NCBI GenBank assembly: GCA_934169775.1
Contig: CAKPOI010000014.1
Span: forward strand, 1-31,920
DNA: 31,920 bases
Origin: an uncultured Clostridia bacterium
GTDB lineage: Bacteria > Bacillota > Clostridia > TANB77 > CAG-508
Direction of reading: 5' to 3'
Shown here in pieces: positions 1 to 6,083 of this stretch (its first letter is position 1; each line of letters starts with the position of its first letter). A program made the translations under genes and the position numbers. Under the pieces are notes generated by a model. It was not told where the DNA came from. It searched no databases and was given only the letters and a program-made list of their open reading frames with translations.

Positions 1-104
1 GTATAGAATAATATTCTCTCAGTTGTTGTTGTTTTACCAGCATCAATGTGAGCCATAATTCCTATATTTCTTGTTCTTTCTAATGGGTATGCTCTTCCTG
101 CCAT
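1..104 (-). CDS. fusA: Elongation factor G, N-terminal fragment
   Basis: Only the first 34 codons are in the window; the gene runs off the left edge. The protein begins MAGRAYPLERTRNIGIMAHI and continues DAGKTTTERI, the G1/P-loop (AHIDAGKTT) of the translational GTPase that drives ribosome translocation. The ATG at 104 is preceded by a strong purine-rich ribosome site (AGGGGAGGAAAA, 109-120). It is the third gene of the str operon after rpsL and rpsG, the usual order. Identification is secure from the N-terminus and the context; nothing can be said about the rest of the protein. Confidence 0.95.
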   Translation of the reverse strand, partial: MAGRAYPLERTRNIGIMAHIDAGKTTTTERILFY

Positions 105-164
105 TTAATTTTCCTCCCCTCAGTTTTATCTAATATATTATACACATCTTTAAACAACTACTTC

Positions 165-293
165 AAAATTTTGCTTAAAAGTGATTAGTTGTGCATTTTT
201 GAAATTAATTACAAGCCGAAGGTGTACGATGGTACATCGAGGTTTGCAATAATTACTGAAAATGTGCAGATGATTGATTTTAAGCGAAATTTT
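165..293. repeat. Long imperfect palindrome (copy A) between rpsG and fusA
   Basis: The left arm starting AAAATTTTGCTTAAAA (165-180) matches the complement of the right end TTTTAAGCGAAATTTT (278-293). Similarity continues inward through arms of about 60 nt to a GTAC-GATG-GTAC centre near 228-239. The right end overlaps the TAA stop of rpsG (292-294). The centre and layout are shared with copies B (12801-12925) and C (20560-20682), although the arm sequence is more diverged here. In the mRNA it would form one long hairpin between two translation-factor genes. Confidence 0.75.
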
Positions 294-762
294 ACCATTT
301 GTAGTGGGCAAATGCCTTGTTTGCTTCTGCCATTCTATGTGTATCTTCTTTCTTCTTAAATGCTCCACCGTTACCAGCAACAGCATCCATAATTTCACCA
401 GCTAATTTTTCAGCCATAGTTTTCTCATGTCTATTTCTAGCATAAGAAACTAACCATCTAAGACCTAAAGTTTGTCTTCTTTCAGGTCTAATTTCTAATG
501 GAACTTGATAAGTAGCTCCACCAACTCTTCTAGCTTTAACTTCAAGAACTGGCATTACATTTTCTAAAGCTGCTTCAAAAACTTCTAAAGGATTTTTTCC
601 TTCTTTTTCTTTAATGATATCAAAAGCATCATAAACTATTTTTTGAGCAACTGATTTTTTACCATCAAGCATAATATTATTAACTAATTTAGTAACAACT
701 TTGCTATTATAAATTGGATCTGGTAAAACATCTCTTTTTGCTATAAATCCTCTTCTTGGCAC
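292..762 (-). CDS. rpsG: Ribosomal protein S7 (uS7)
   Basis: This 156-residue protein has the usual S7 length and opens MPRRGFIAKRDVLPDPIYNS. It carries the conserved VGGATYQVPLEIRPERRQ segment (about 80-97) and ends near AFAHYKW. S7 nucleates assembly of the 30S head on 16S rRNA. The start is GTG at 762, with GGAG about 9 nt upstream. It lies between rpsL (184 nt upstream) and fusA (187 nt downstream). Both gaps hold secondary structure, and in E. coli S7 represses its own operon by binding the rpsL-rpsG junction, so regulation through the upstream gap is plausible but unproven here. Confidence 0.97.
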   Translation of the reverse strand: MPRRGFIAKRDVLPDPIYNSKVVTKLVNNIMLDGKKSVAQKIVYDAFDIIKEKEGKNPLEVFEAALENVMPVLEVKARRVGGATYQVPLEIRPERRQTLGLRWLVSYARNRHEKTMAEKLAGEIMDAVAGNGGAFKKKEDTHRMAEANKAFAHYKW

Positions 763-784
763 TATTCTTCACTCCTTTTCTATT

Positions 785-915
785 GGGATAATCCCATTAA
801 TCGTGATACTTAAAAAAGTATCAAAGTTACTCTGGAAAGATTTTACTTTCCCGCACAGTGCTTTATAATCTATTCTAAATTTAAGTACCTTAATTTATCA
901 AGAATTACAAGCACT
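785..915 (-). promoter_or_regulatory. Structured rpsL-rpsG intercistronic RNA, possible S7 operator
   Basis: On the transcribed strand this stretch folds by eye into several stems. A three-tier stem-loop closes 909-915 with 857-863 (7 bp), then 901-905 with 72-76 of the 800s, that is 872-876, then about 8 bp at 877-885/889-96, that is 889-896, around a 3-nt loop. Three simple hairpins follow: 846-851 with 834-839, 816-822 with 805-811 (7 bp, 4-nt loop), and 791-795 with 785-789, the last just upstream of the rpsG ribosome site. Stems are seen directly. Recognition by S7 is inferred from the E. coli precedent. Confidence 0.5.
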
Positions 916-946
916 ACTTTCTATTAGTTATAAATCAAATTAATGA

Positions 947-1360
947 TTATTTTTTAGGGCGTTTAGCTCCATATTTAGAACGAGCTTGCATTCTATCTTT
1001 AACGCCTGCTGTGTCTAGTGTTCCTCTAATGATATGATATCTAACACCTGGAAGGTCTTTTACCCTACCACCTCTAATTAAAACAACACTATGTTCTTGT
1101 AAGTTATGTCCTATACCTGGGATATAAGAAGTAACTTCATAACCATTTGAAAGTCTTACTCTGGCTACTTTTCTTAAAGCAGAGTTTGGCTTTTTAGGTG
1201 TAACTGTTTTTACAACTGTACAAACACCTCTTTTTTGTGGAGCTCTATTATTTGTTAATTTTTTATTTTTTGAGTTCCATCCATGTTGTAAAGCTGGAGC
1301 AGTTGATTTTGTAACACCTGTTTTTCTTCCTTTTCTTACTAATTGATTAATTGTTGGCAC
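947..1360 (-). CDS. rpsL: Ribosomal protein S12 (uS12)
   Basis: This 137-residue protein is the long Gram-positive form, with an insertion around residues 25-40 that E. coli S12 lacks. It starts MPTINQLVRKGRKTGVTKS and has the decoding-centre motifs TPKKPNSALRK (about 54-64) and RGGRVKDLPGV. The lysines altered in streptomycin-resistant mutants (TPK-K-PNS and GRV-K-DLP) are wild type, so no rpsL-based streptomycin resistance is expected. The start is GTG at 1360 behind a near-perfect AGGAGGTGA. It is the first gene of the str operon, with its promoter at 1493-1521 and a leader containing two hairpins. Confidence 0.97.
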   Translation of the reverse strand: MPTINQLVRKGRKTGVTKSTAPALQHGWNSKNKKLTNNRAPQKRGVCTVVKTVTPKKPNSALRKVARVRLSNGYEVTSYIPGIGHNLQEHSVVLIRGGRVKDLPGVRYHIIRGTLDTAGVKDRMQARSKYGAKRPKK

Positions 1361-1392
1361 TTAAATTTCACCTCCTGTTTTAAATTTTTTCA

Positions 1393-1412
1393 CATAGTTT
1401 TGTAAAACTATG
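1393..1412 (-). promoter_or_regulatory. Leader hairpin 2 of rpsL
   Basis: CATAGTTTT and AAAACTATG pair as a 9-bp stem with a 2-nt loop, about 30 nt upstream of the rpsL ribosome site. No U-run follows, so it is not a standard terminator. Function unknown. Confidence 0.4.
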
Positions 1413-1447
1413 CAATTATTTTAAAAGCATAAGTATTAAAATAATTT

Positions 1448-1489
1448 AACCGCTATTGAAATACATGTTTCCACATTTCAATAACGGTT
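1448..1489 (-). promoter_or_regulatory. Stem-loop at the 5' end of the str transcript
   Basis: A 15-bp stem (AACCGTTATTGAAAT pairing with ATTTCAATAGCGGTT, including one G-U) with a 12-nt loop lies only a few bases after the -10 box at 1493-1498. The mRNA would therefore begin with this hairpin. It may stabilise the 5' end or regulate the operon. It could also stop read-through from the upstream coiled-coil gene, but the T tract is poor on this strand. Confidence 0.55.
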
Positions 1490-1492
1490 TCT

Positions 1493-1521
1493 ATTTTATC
1501 ACTTTTTTATTTTAAAGTCAA
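1493..1521 (-). promoter_or_regulatory. str operon promoter
   Basis: On the minus strand TTGACT (1516-1521) and TAAAAT (1493-1498) are separated by 17 nt, a good vegetative sigma promoter about 130 nt upstream of rpsL. Confidence 0.8.
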
Positions 1522-1586
1522 TAAAATTTGAAAGTTTTTACATATTTACATAATTTTATTAAATATTTAAATCTAGATTGTGAAAA

Positions 1587-3380
1587 TTATCTTTCTTCTT
1601 CTCCTTCTCTTTCTTCTCTTCTTAAATTTTCTTCTACATAAATACGTTTTACATCATGAATTTGATCACAATCTAAAGTTGTTTCTCCTATTTTTTCACC
1701 AAGATCAACTGTTTTATCAAACCTTAAGCTTCTTAAAAAGTCTTTAGCTTCTTCTTTATCTTTATCATAAGCCATATTTACAGCTGTTGCATTTTCAATT
1801 TCTCTAACTTCATTTTTTTCAGCTAGTTGCTTTATATCTCCATCTCCAAAAATTTTACTCATAACTCTTGCCAAAAATGTAGGTTTAAATTCACCACTTT
1901 TTTTGCCTATATTAAATCTTTCTGCTTTTTTAGCTCTTTGTACAAATTCATATTTTGAAAAATCATCCATACCACCGGCTCTAGATAAATCATTTAAATC
2001 ATATTGTATATTACAAACATTTTCCACTTTTTCAAATTGAGAAGCCTTAAAACATTCAGAAAAATAATTATTTAATATAGCTGTTCTATTACTATTAGTC
2101 ATGTTTTTAGCTTGGCACACACCTTTTATAACAGCATAATCAATTGCCTTTGTTTTTAATACTTCTTGTAATGCCTTTGCATTTTCTATTTTCATTCCAG
2201 TAGCTTCAATAACTTTAACTATATCGCCCGCATCAAGTTCTCCTATATCTTTTAAAACTTTTTTAGGAATTTTATATTCTTTTCCATCAAATACAATATT
2301 TCCTTTTCTTCCTAAAGTAATTTCTATATCATTTGGTAATTTTTCTTCATAATCAGCATATCCTTTACTACTCATAATAGATTTCATCTTTGTTCTTTTC
2401 TTATCTTCAGCTATTGCAGCATCCCAAGCATTTATCATCTCATTTTCTTTTATAGCTTCATCCCAGGCATCTATCATCTTATTTTCTTTTATAGCTTCAT
2501 CCAAGGCATCTATCATCTCGTTTTCCTTAATAGCTTCATCCCAGGCATCTATCATCTCGTTTTCCTTAATGGCTTCATCCCAGGCATCTATCATTTCGTT
2601 TTCTTTAATAGCTTCATCCCAAGCTTTATTATATTCAAATTCTTTAGCTCTTTTATCTTTACTTTTACTAGTTTCTTTCTCTTGTTTTGTGATATCTTCA
2701 GCCATTGGAATTAATGGTTCATTTCTATCTATTTTGCCTACATTTAATAAAAATCTTCTAAGCTCATCATTTATAGAACTTGATAATTTCTTTGGATTCA
2801 AATCTTTTAATTCTTTTTTTATATTTGGTTCTATATCTTTAATTTCTTTAGTTACTTGTTTAATTTTACTTTTTAAAAATTCTTTATATTTTGTATCTTT
2901 AACTTTTTTTGGATTAGTCTTTTCTTCATTTTCAAGTTCTTTTAATTGTTTTACTAATTCTGCTTTTTCTTTATTTTTATCATTTAATGGCTTTTTAATT
3001 TCATTAGTTTTATCATAAAGTTCACCTTTAGCCTTATCAGCTGCTTCTTTTGCACTTGCAATTATATTTTTCTTAGCATTATCTAATTCCTTAACTTGTT
3101 TTTCTCTTTCTGGTTTTTTTGCTCTTTCATCTTTTTCTTTATCTAATTTTGTAATTTCTTTTTCACTATTTTTTATTACTTCCATATATGGTTTTGATTT
3201 CTGTTGAAATTCTTTTGAAGTCATTCCTGTCATTGAATTAATTTTGCTTTCTGCCTTTTCTATTTGAGCTTCTAATTCCTTTTTTCTTCCATCTAAATCT
3301 ATAGGTCCTAAACTTTTAGCCTTTTTTACTACATTTGCATATCCTTCTAAGTACATTTTTAAACTAAATTTATTTTTCAT
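1587..3380 (-). CDS. Charged coiled-coil protein with 13-residue tandem repeats, unknown function
   Basis: A 597-residue protein, Lys/Glu-rich throughout, with no signal peptide or membrane segment. Residues 1-235 read as long coiled coil. Residues about 253-330 hold six 13-residue repeats (AWDEAIKENEMID type, the last degenerate). A more globular part follows (PNDIEITLGRKGNIVFDGKE onward), and the end is acidic and arginine-rich (REEREGEEER). I recognise no family; it is probably cytoplasmic and structural or scaffolding. The start is the ATG at 3380, which has AAAGGAG 7 nt upstream. A GTG at 3425 would extend the frame by 15 codons but sits at the predicted transcription start, so it is rejected. 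It has its own promoter at 3432-3460. Confidence 0.85.
   Translation of the reverse strand: MKNKFSLKMYLEGYANVVKKAKSLGPIDLDGRKKELEAQIEKAESKINSMTGMTSKEFQQKSKPYMEVIKNSEKEITKLDKEKDERAKKPEREKQVKELDNAKKNIIASAKEAADKAKGELYDKTNEIKKPLNDKNKEKAELVKQLKELENEEKTNPKKVKDTKYKEFLKSKIKQVTKEIKDIEPNIKKELKDLNPKKLSSSINDELRRFLLNVGKIDRNEPLIPMAEDITKQEKETSKSKDKRAKEFEYNKAWDEAIKENEMIDAWDEAIKENEMIDAWDEAIKENEMIDALDEAIKENKMIDAWDEAIKENEMINAWDAAIAEDKKRTKMKSIMSSKGYADYEEKLPNDIEITLGRKGNIVFDGKEYKIPKKVLKDIGELDAGDIVKVIEATGMKIENAKALQEVLKTKAIDYAVIKGVCQAKNMTNSNRTAILNNYFSECFKASQFEKVENVCNIQYDLNDLSRAGGMDDFSKYEFVQRAKKAERFNIGKKSGEFKPTFLARVMSKIFGDGDIKQLAEKNEVREIENATAVNMAYDKDKEEAKDFLRSLRFDKTVDLGEKIGETTLDCDQIHDVKRIYVEENLRREEREGEEER
2391..2624 (-). 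repeat. Six 39-bp in-frame tandem repeats
   Basis: Each 39-bp unit encodes AWDEAIKENEMID or a close variant. Units 1-3 are identical in protein, unit 4 is ALDEAIKENKMID, unit 5 ends in N, and unit 6 decays to AWDAAIAEDKKRT. Near-identity at DNA level suggests recent expansion by slippage or unequal recombination. Copy number may vary between strains. Confidence 0.95.
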
Positions 3381-3431
3381 ATCTTTCTCCTTTCGTATCA
3401 AGGCATTTATCACCTTATATACCACTATTTT

Positions 3432-3460
3432 AGTATAACAAATTTTGTAAAATATTGCAA
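3432..3460 (-). promoter_or_regulatory. Promoter of the coiled-coil gene
   Basis: TTGCAA (3455-3460) and TATACT (3432-3437) have a 17-nt spacer. Transcription would start near 3425, which supports ATG 3380 as the translation start. Confidence 0.75.
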
Positions 3461-3561
3461 GAGTTTTACATAATTTTTTATTGCAAAGGATAAATCTAAA
3501 TCATGAAAACTCAAGAAAAGTCTGCTAATAATTGAAGTTAAACAGTTAACAGTTTTCAATT

Positions 3562-3699
3562 CTATAAAATTTTATGCAAAACTAAATGATATTTGCAATT
3601 TCATGTACTGTGTGCTAAACTATTATTGTCTTTCATGATAAACACTCCTTTTTGATTTTATTTGCGGTTGGCGACCACATATACTATATCAAAAAGGAG
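3562..3699 (-). mobile_element. IS200-type transposase remnant with left-end hairpin
   Basis: The ATG at 3636 opens MKDNNSLAHST, then TGA (3601-3603) where the family has Trp. In frame after it comes NCKYHLV before the match is lost and TAG follows at 3562. S-L-A-H-x-x-W-N-C-K-Y-H is the characteristic start of IS200/IS605 TnpA (single-strand Y1 transposase). Upstream, a 12-bp perfect inverted repeat (3645-3656 with 3688-3699) pairs the AAGGAG ribosome site with its complement, as the IS200 left-end hairpin does to repress translation. The catalytic HUH and Tyr are gone, so the copy is dead. Confidence 0.75.
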
Positions 3700-3758
3700 C
3701 ATTTTTTCTACTCATAACTATAATCTTTTAAACTCTATCTTATATCCTGACACTTTTT

Positions 3759-3806
3759 AAAAATGAAAATCTAGGCATATATATATTTGTCTAAGTTTTC
3801 ATTTTT
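3759..3806. terminator. Hairpin in the gene-poor stretch, terminator-like on the plus strand
   Basis: AAAAATGAAAA (3759-3769) pairs with TTTTCATTTTT (3796-3806), and a T-rich tract follows on the plus strand. No intact plus-strand gene feeds it. It may be a relic of the element end or of a lost gene. Confidence 0.35.
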
Positions 3807-3989
3807 CTTATTTTTATTCTCATCGTTTCTTTATATAACTCTAAAGAAAAATTTATTGCTAAACACCTTAAAGATATCAATCCTGTTGCCCAGCATTTTA
3901 AAGTTCTTAAAGATGTACTTTTTACTCGTGGTCTATTTAAAATTAGCATCATGATTCCTACTTATTCTAACCATCCAGATGATATCTAG
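3795..3989 (+). pseudogene. Unrecognised open fragment, possibly a decayed gene
   Basis: A plus-strand frame without start codon or ribosome site runs from just after an in-frame TAA at 3792 to TAG at 3987. Its last 50 codons read like real protein (SKEKFIAKHLKDINPVAQHF, later TRGLFKISIMIPTYSNHPDD). Composition looks more coding than the surroundings. I do not recognise the family. It could be the 3' end of a gene disrupted when the neighbouring insertion decayed, or chance. Confidence 0.25.
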
Positions 3990-4049
3990 TATTTTTACCA
4001 TATTTTAGGAAAATTTTACATTATATCTTTTTTGCCATACCCTTCAAAG

Positions 4050-4085
4050 AAAAACGTAAAAAATTTTATCATTTTTTACGTTTTT
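4050..4085 (-). terminator. Terminator downstream of the pilin/lectin-like gene
   Basis: AAAAACGTAAAAAA (4050-4063) pairs with TTTTTTACGTTTTT (4072-4085), a 14-bp stem with an 8-nt loop whose 3' arm ends in a T tract on either strand. It lies about 130 nt beyond the stop at 4217 and could work in both directions. Confidence 0.55.
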
Positions 4086-4165
4086 CCACTATATTGACCA
4101 GATTTTTTGCTCTCAATCCCTTGTATTTCTTATGTTTCAACAATTGTGTCCGAATCCCAGTTTAC

Positions 4166-4192
4166 TTATAAAATGTTCTCTCGATTTTATAA
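4166..4192 (-). repeat. Short inverted repeat 24 nt after the pilin/lectin-like gene
   Basis: TTATAAAAT and ATTTTATAA form a perfect 9-bp stem with a 9-nt loop and no following T tract, so it is not a terminator. Diversity-generating retroelements often carry a hairpin just downstream of the variable region. This one is AT-rich and could simply be chance. Confidence 0.4.
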
Positions 4193-4216
4193 TCACAGTT
4201 GTGTCAGTCTTGGCTT

Positions 4217-5518
4217 TTAGTTTGCATAAAGTATAGAACGGAAACCGACACTGCTGTAGCTACTAGTCGTACTACTACTACTGCGACCAGAATCTGGATA
4301 GTCAGAACCTGTAAGATCGTACCCCCCTCCTCTGTAGGCACAAGAATCGTAGCTGTTGGAAGCCTTTTCCAAAGTCCATTCCCATTCATTTCCTGCAAAA
4401 TCATAGATGTTCATTTTTTTTGTATAGTCTGTTATTCCCGTACTTAATAAAGTTCTATAATCATTTCCAGAATTTTGCTTTGTATATAATTTCGAAATTG
4501 TTATCCATTCGCCTAATGATACTCCATTATATATAGCATATTTTCCTGATACTATATTTTCAATTTTTGCATTATTATAATTTCCCCAATTTGTACTGTT
4601 TGAATTTATATCTGCTGTTGTCAGGTCACTTTTTACTTCTAAGAATTTGCAAACTAAATCCCATTGTATTCCAAACATTAAACTACTTGTATAACTACTA
4701 TCTGGCGTCATTTCTTTAGCTAAAACTTGAGCTTCACTACAATACACATAATTATATGGTATTGCATCTTTTTGATTTATTGCTTTTGGCGATGTTCCTA
4801 TTGTTACTGTTGAATATGATGTTCTAGCTTTTGACACATCATCTATACTTCCCTCTATTCCTGCTTCATATCTTCCTATCCAAAATCCTCCATAAGTATA
4901 TACACTCTTTAACATTTTTTGATATGTTGTTTTATATTCATCATATGTTAATCCACATCCATTTGTTAGAGCTTTTTGAGCTTCTGTTAAATTAGATGTA
5001 CCTGCTGTTACTAATGTACTTCCATCTTTTGCATACCATTCATCTGTATATGAACCTCTATATGCTATTACATATGCTATTAATCTATTTTTTATTGCTG
5101 TATAATCATCCTCTGTCAGTGTTCTTGTCGTGTCAATTGCTAAATCTGCAAATACTGTTGTTTTTGGTACTTCTATCCATACCCATTCATTATTATTTTT
5201 ATCTTTTATTACTATTCCTTTATTTGCATCTGCTTCTATTACTATTGAATTTTCAGGTACTGTTCCTGCTGGATTTGTATCCATTATATTTACATTTTCA
5301 AAATTATAAATTCCTAACATATTTTCCATATTGTTTAAAGTCTTTTCTTCATCCTTTTGAGCTTGCTCCGTTTTTTCCTTCGCTTCTTTTGCTCTAGTTA
5401 ATATTCCATTATCTCCACTTAAAGCCGCTATTGTAACTCCTGCCAATATTAAAAGCACAATAATTGTAATCACAAGTGCAATTAAAGTTATAGCTTTTTC
5501 ATTTTTTTCTTTTTTCAT
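4217..5518 (-). CDS. Pilin-like N-terminus fused to a formylglycine-enzyme/C-type-lectin-like domain; candidate retroelement target
   Basis: A 433-residue protein starting at ATG 5518 (GAAGGAGGAA upstream; an in-frame ATG at 5545 lies upstream of that site). Residues 1-35 form a type IV pilin-like leader and helix, KAITLIALVITIIVLLILAG, but Ala replaces the usual Gly before the cleavage point and the position-5 Glu is Ala. A short charged helix follows. From about 95 on the protein has sulfatase-modifying-factor features: WVWIEVP, GGFWIGRYEAG, YDFAGNEWEWT, RGGGY, and terminal VGFRSILYAN. The active-site cysteines of true formylglycine enzymes are not evident, so a binding role is likelier. 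Probably surface-exposed. Its last 60 codons use unusually GC-rich codons and include eleven consecutive AGY/ACN/TAC codons (4250-4282), as in retroelement variable regions. Confidence 0.8.
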   Translation of the reverse strand: MKKEKNEKAITLIALVITIIVLLILAGVTIAALSGDNGILTRAKEAKEKTEQAQKDEEKTLNNMENMLGIYNFENVNIMDTNPAGTVPENSIVIEADANKGIVIKDKNNNEWVWIEVPKTTVFADLAIDTTRTLTEDDYTAIKNRLIAYVIAYRGSYTDEWYAKDGSTLVTAGTSNLTEAQKALTNGCGLTYDEYKTTYQKMLKSVYTYGGFWIGRYEAGIEGSIDDVSKARTSYSTVTIGTSPKAINQKDAIPYNYVYCSEAQVLAKEMTPDSSYTSSLMFGIQWDLVCKFLEVKSDLTTADINSNSTNWGNYNNAKIENIVSGKYAIYNGVSLGEWITISKLYTKQNSGNDYRTLLSTGITDYTKKMNIYDFAGNEWEWTLEKASNSYDSCAYRGGGYDLTGSDYPDSGRSSSSTTSSYSSVGFRSILYAN

Positions 5519-5893
5519 TAAAAAATTCCTCCTTCGCTTTCTCATTATTATTTTTTATTAAGCTTCAAGCTTAACAAAAATATATAAAATCCGTATCACT
5601 TACAGTATTAACTAGTTATGCAATTTTTATACATTTTTCAAAAAAACTTTACCAGCATTTGCCATTGCATTTTTTGTTGGTATATGCTATAAATTTAAGT
5701 ACATATTTTAATTCAAGCTTGAAGATTAATATTACTTTTAGAAAAAATTTTATTATAAATTTATTTAATTCAAAGAATTTTTCATAAACTTTCATAAAAC
5801 TTTTTTTACCTTTTTGCATAAATATTCTATCATACATAATCTTTTTATAGAACAAACTAAAAGTACACCTTTACAGCATTTTTTATTTATTCA

Positions 5894-5919
5894 TGCACGA
5901 AATTACTTTGCAAATTTCT
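5894..5919. repeat. Dispersed palindromic repeat, type 2, copy 1
   Basis: TGCACGAAATTACTTTGC and the following AAATTTCT match 19943-19969 at almost every base (a one-base gap and a mismatch). GCAAATTTC pairs back with GAAATT-rich sequence, so a small hairpin can form. Function unknown. Confidence 0.55.
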
Positions 5920-5954
5920 ATATATGATTATTTTTATATTATCCAAAGCTTTCT

Positions 5955-5996
5955 AAAAAATAAAAACCGCTCTAGCAATTAAGCTAAAACAGTTTT
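5955..5996 (-). terminator. Terminator downstream of trmFO
   Basis: On the minus strand AAAACTGTTTTAGC pairs with GCTAGAGCGGTTTT over 14 positions (three G-U pairs), with a 6-nt loop, followed by TATTTTTT. A classic intrinsic terminator about 90 nt after the trmFO stop. Confidence 0.8.
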
Positions 5997-6045
5997 ATTT
6001 TTTTGCTCCATTAATAAAGCACTAACAAAAAGTGTTTTATTTAAA

Positions 6046-6076
6046 GGTGTTTTTTGAGCCTGTCCCCAAAAACACC
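6046..6076. repeat. REP-like palindrome containing GGGGACAGGCTC
   Basis: GGTGTTTTT and AAAAACACC flank a 13-nt loop that reads GGGGACAGGCTCA on the minus strand. Similar palindromes with a GGGGACAGG core occur in many genomes near IS200-like (RAYT) transposases. That link is from memory. It lies 8 nt after trmFO. Confidence 0.45.
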
Positions 6077-6083
6077 ATAAACA

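Larger units (their letters stand above)
3461..4216. other. Gene-poor interval of about 750 bp
   Basis: No intact gene is seen. The interval holds the IS200-type remnant (3562-3699), a hairpin (3759-3806), an unrecognised open fragment (3795-3989), a terminator-like hairpin (4050-4085) and a short inverted repeat just downstream of the pilin/lectin-like gene (4166-4192). The mixture suggests an insertion hot spot. Confidence 0.6.
5519..6083. other. Intergenic interval between trmFO and the pilin/lectin-like gene
   Basis: About 565 bp. On the trmFO side are a short GGTGTTTTT palindrome (6046-6076) and a good terminator (5955-5996). At 5894-5919 is a sequence shared with 19943-19969. A small inverted repeat (TTAAGC/GCTTAA, about 5560-5577) lies in the pilin-gene leader. 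A 68-codon minus-strand frame at 5649-5855 lacks a convincing ribosome site and has biased composition, so I do not call it a gene. Confidence 0.6.

Noticed and set aside
150..398. 82-codon minus-strand frame over the rpsG end and the palindrome
   Set aside because: Runs across rpsG in another frame and through an inverted repeat; explained by both.
1448..1489. Pure terminator of the upstream coiled-coil gene
   Set aside because: A good promoter lies just upstream and the T tract after the stem is poor, so a leader hairpin is the better reading; a dual role is not excluded.
2391..2624. Possible CRISPR array (regular 39-bp periodicity)
   Set aside because: The periodic units are contiguous with no spacers and encode an in-frame protein repeat.
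2569..3018. 149-codon plus-strand frame
   Set aside because: Antisense shadow of the Lys/Glu-rich coiled-coil gene, giving Ser/Phe/Leu-rich sequence.
3795..3989. Possible retroelement reverse transcriptase or accessory gene near the variable-region candidate
   Set aside because: The fragment has no YxDD motif or other reverse transcriptase feature.
5649..5855. 68-codon minus-strand open frame in the trmFO/pilin gap
   Set aside because: No good ribosome site, biased Phe/Lys/Ile composition typical of AT-rich non-coding DNA, no recognisable motif.
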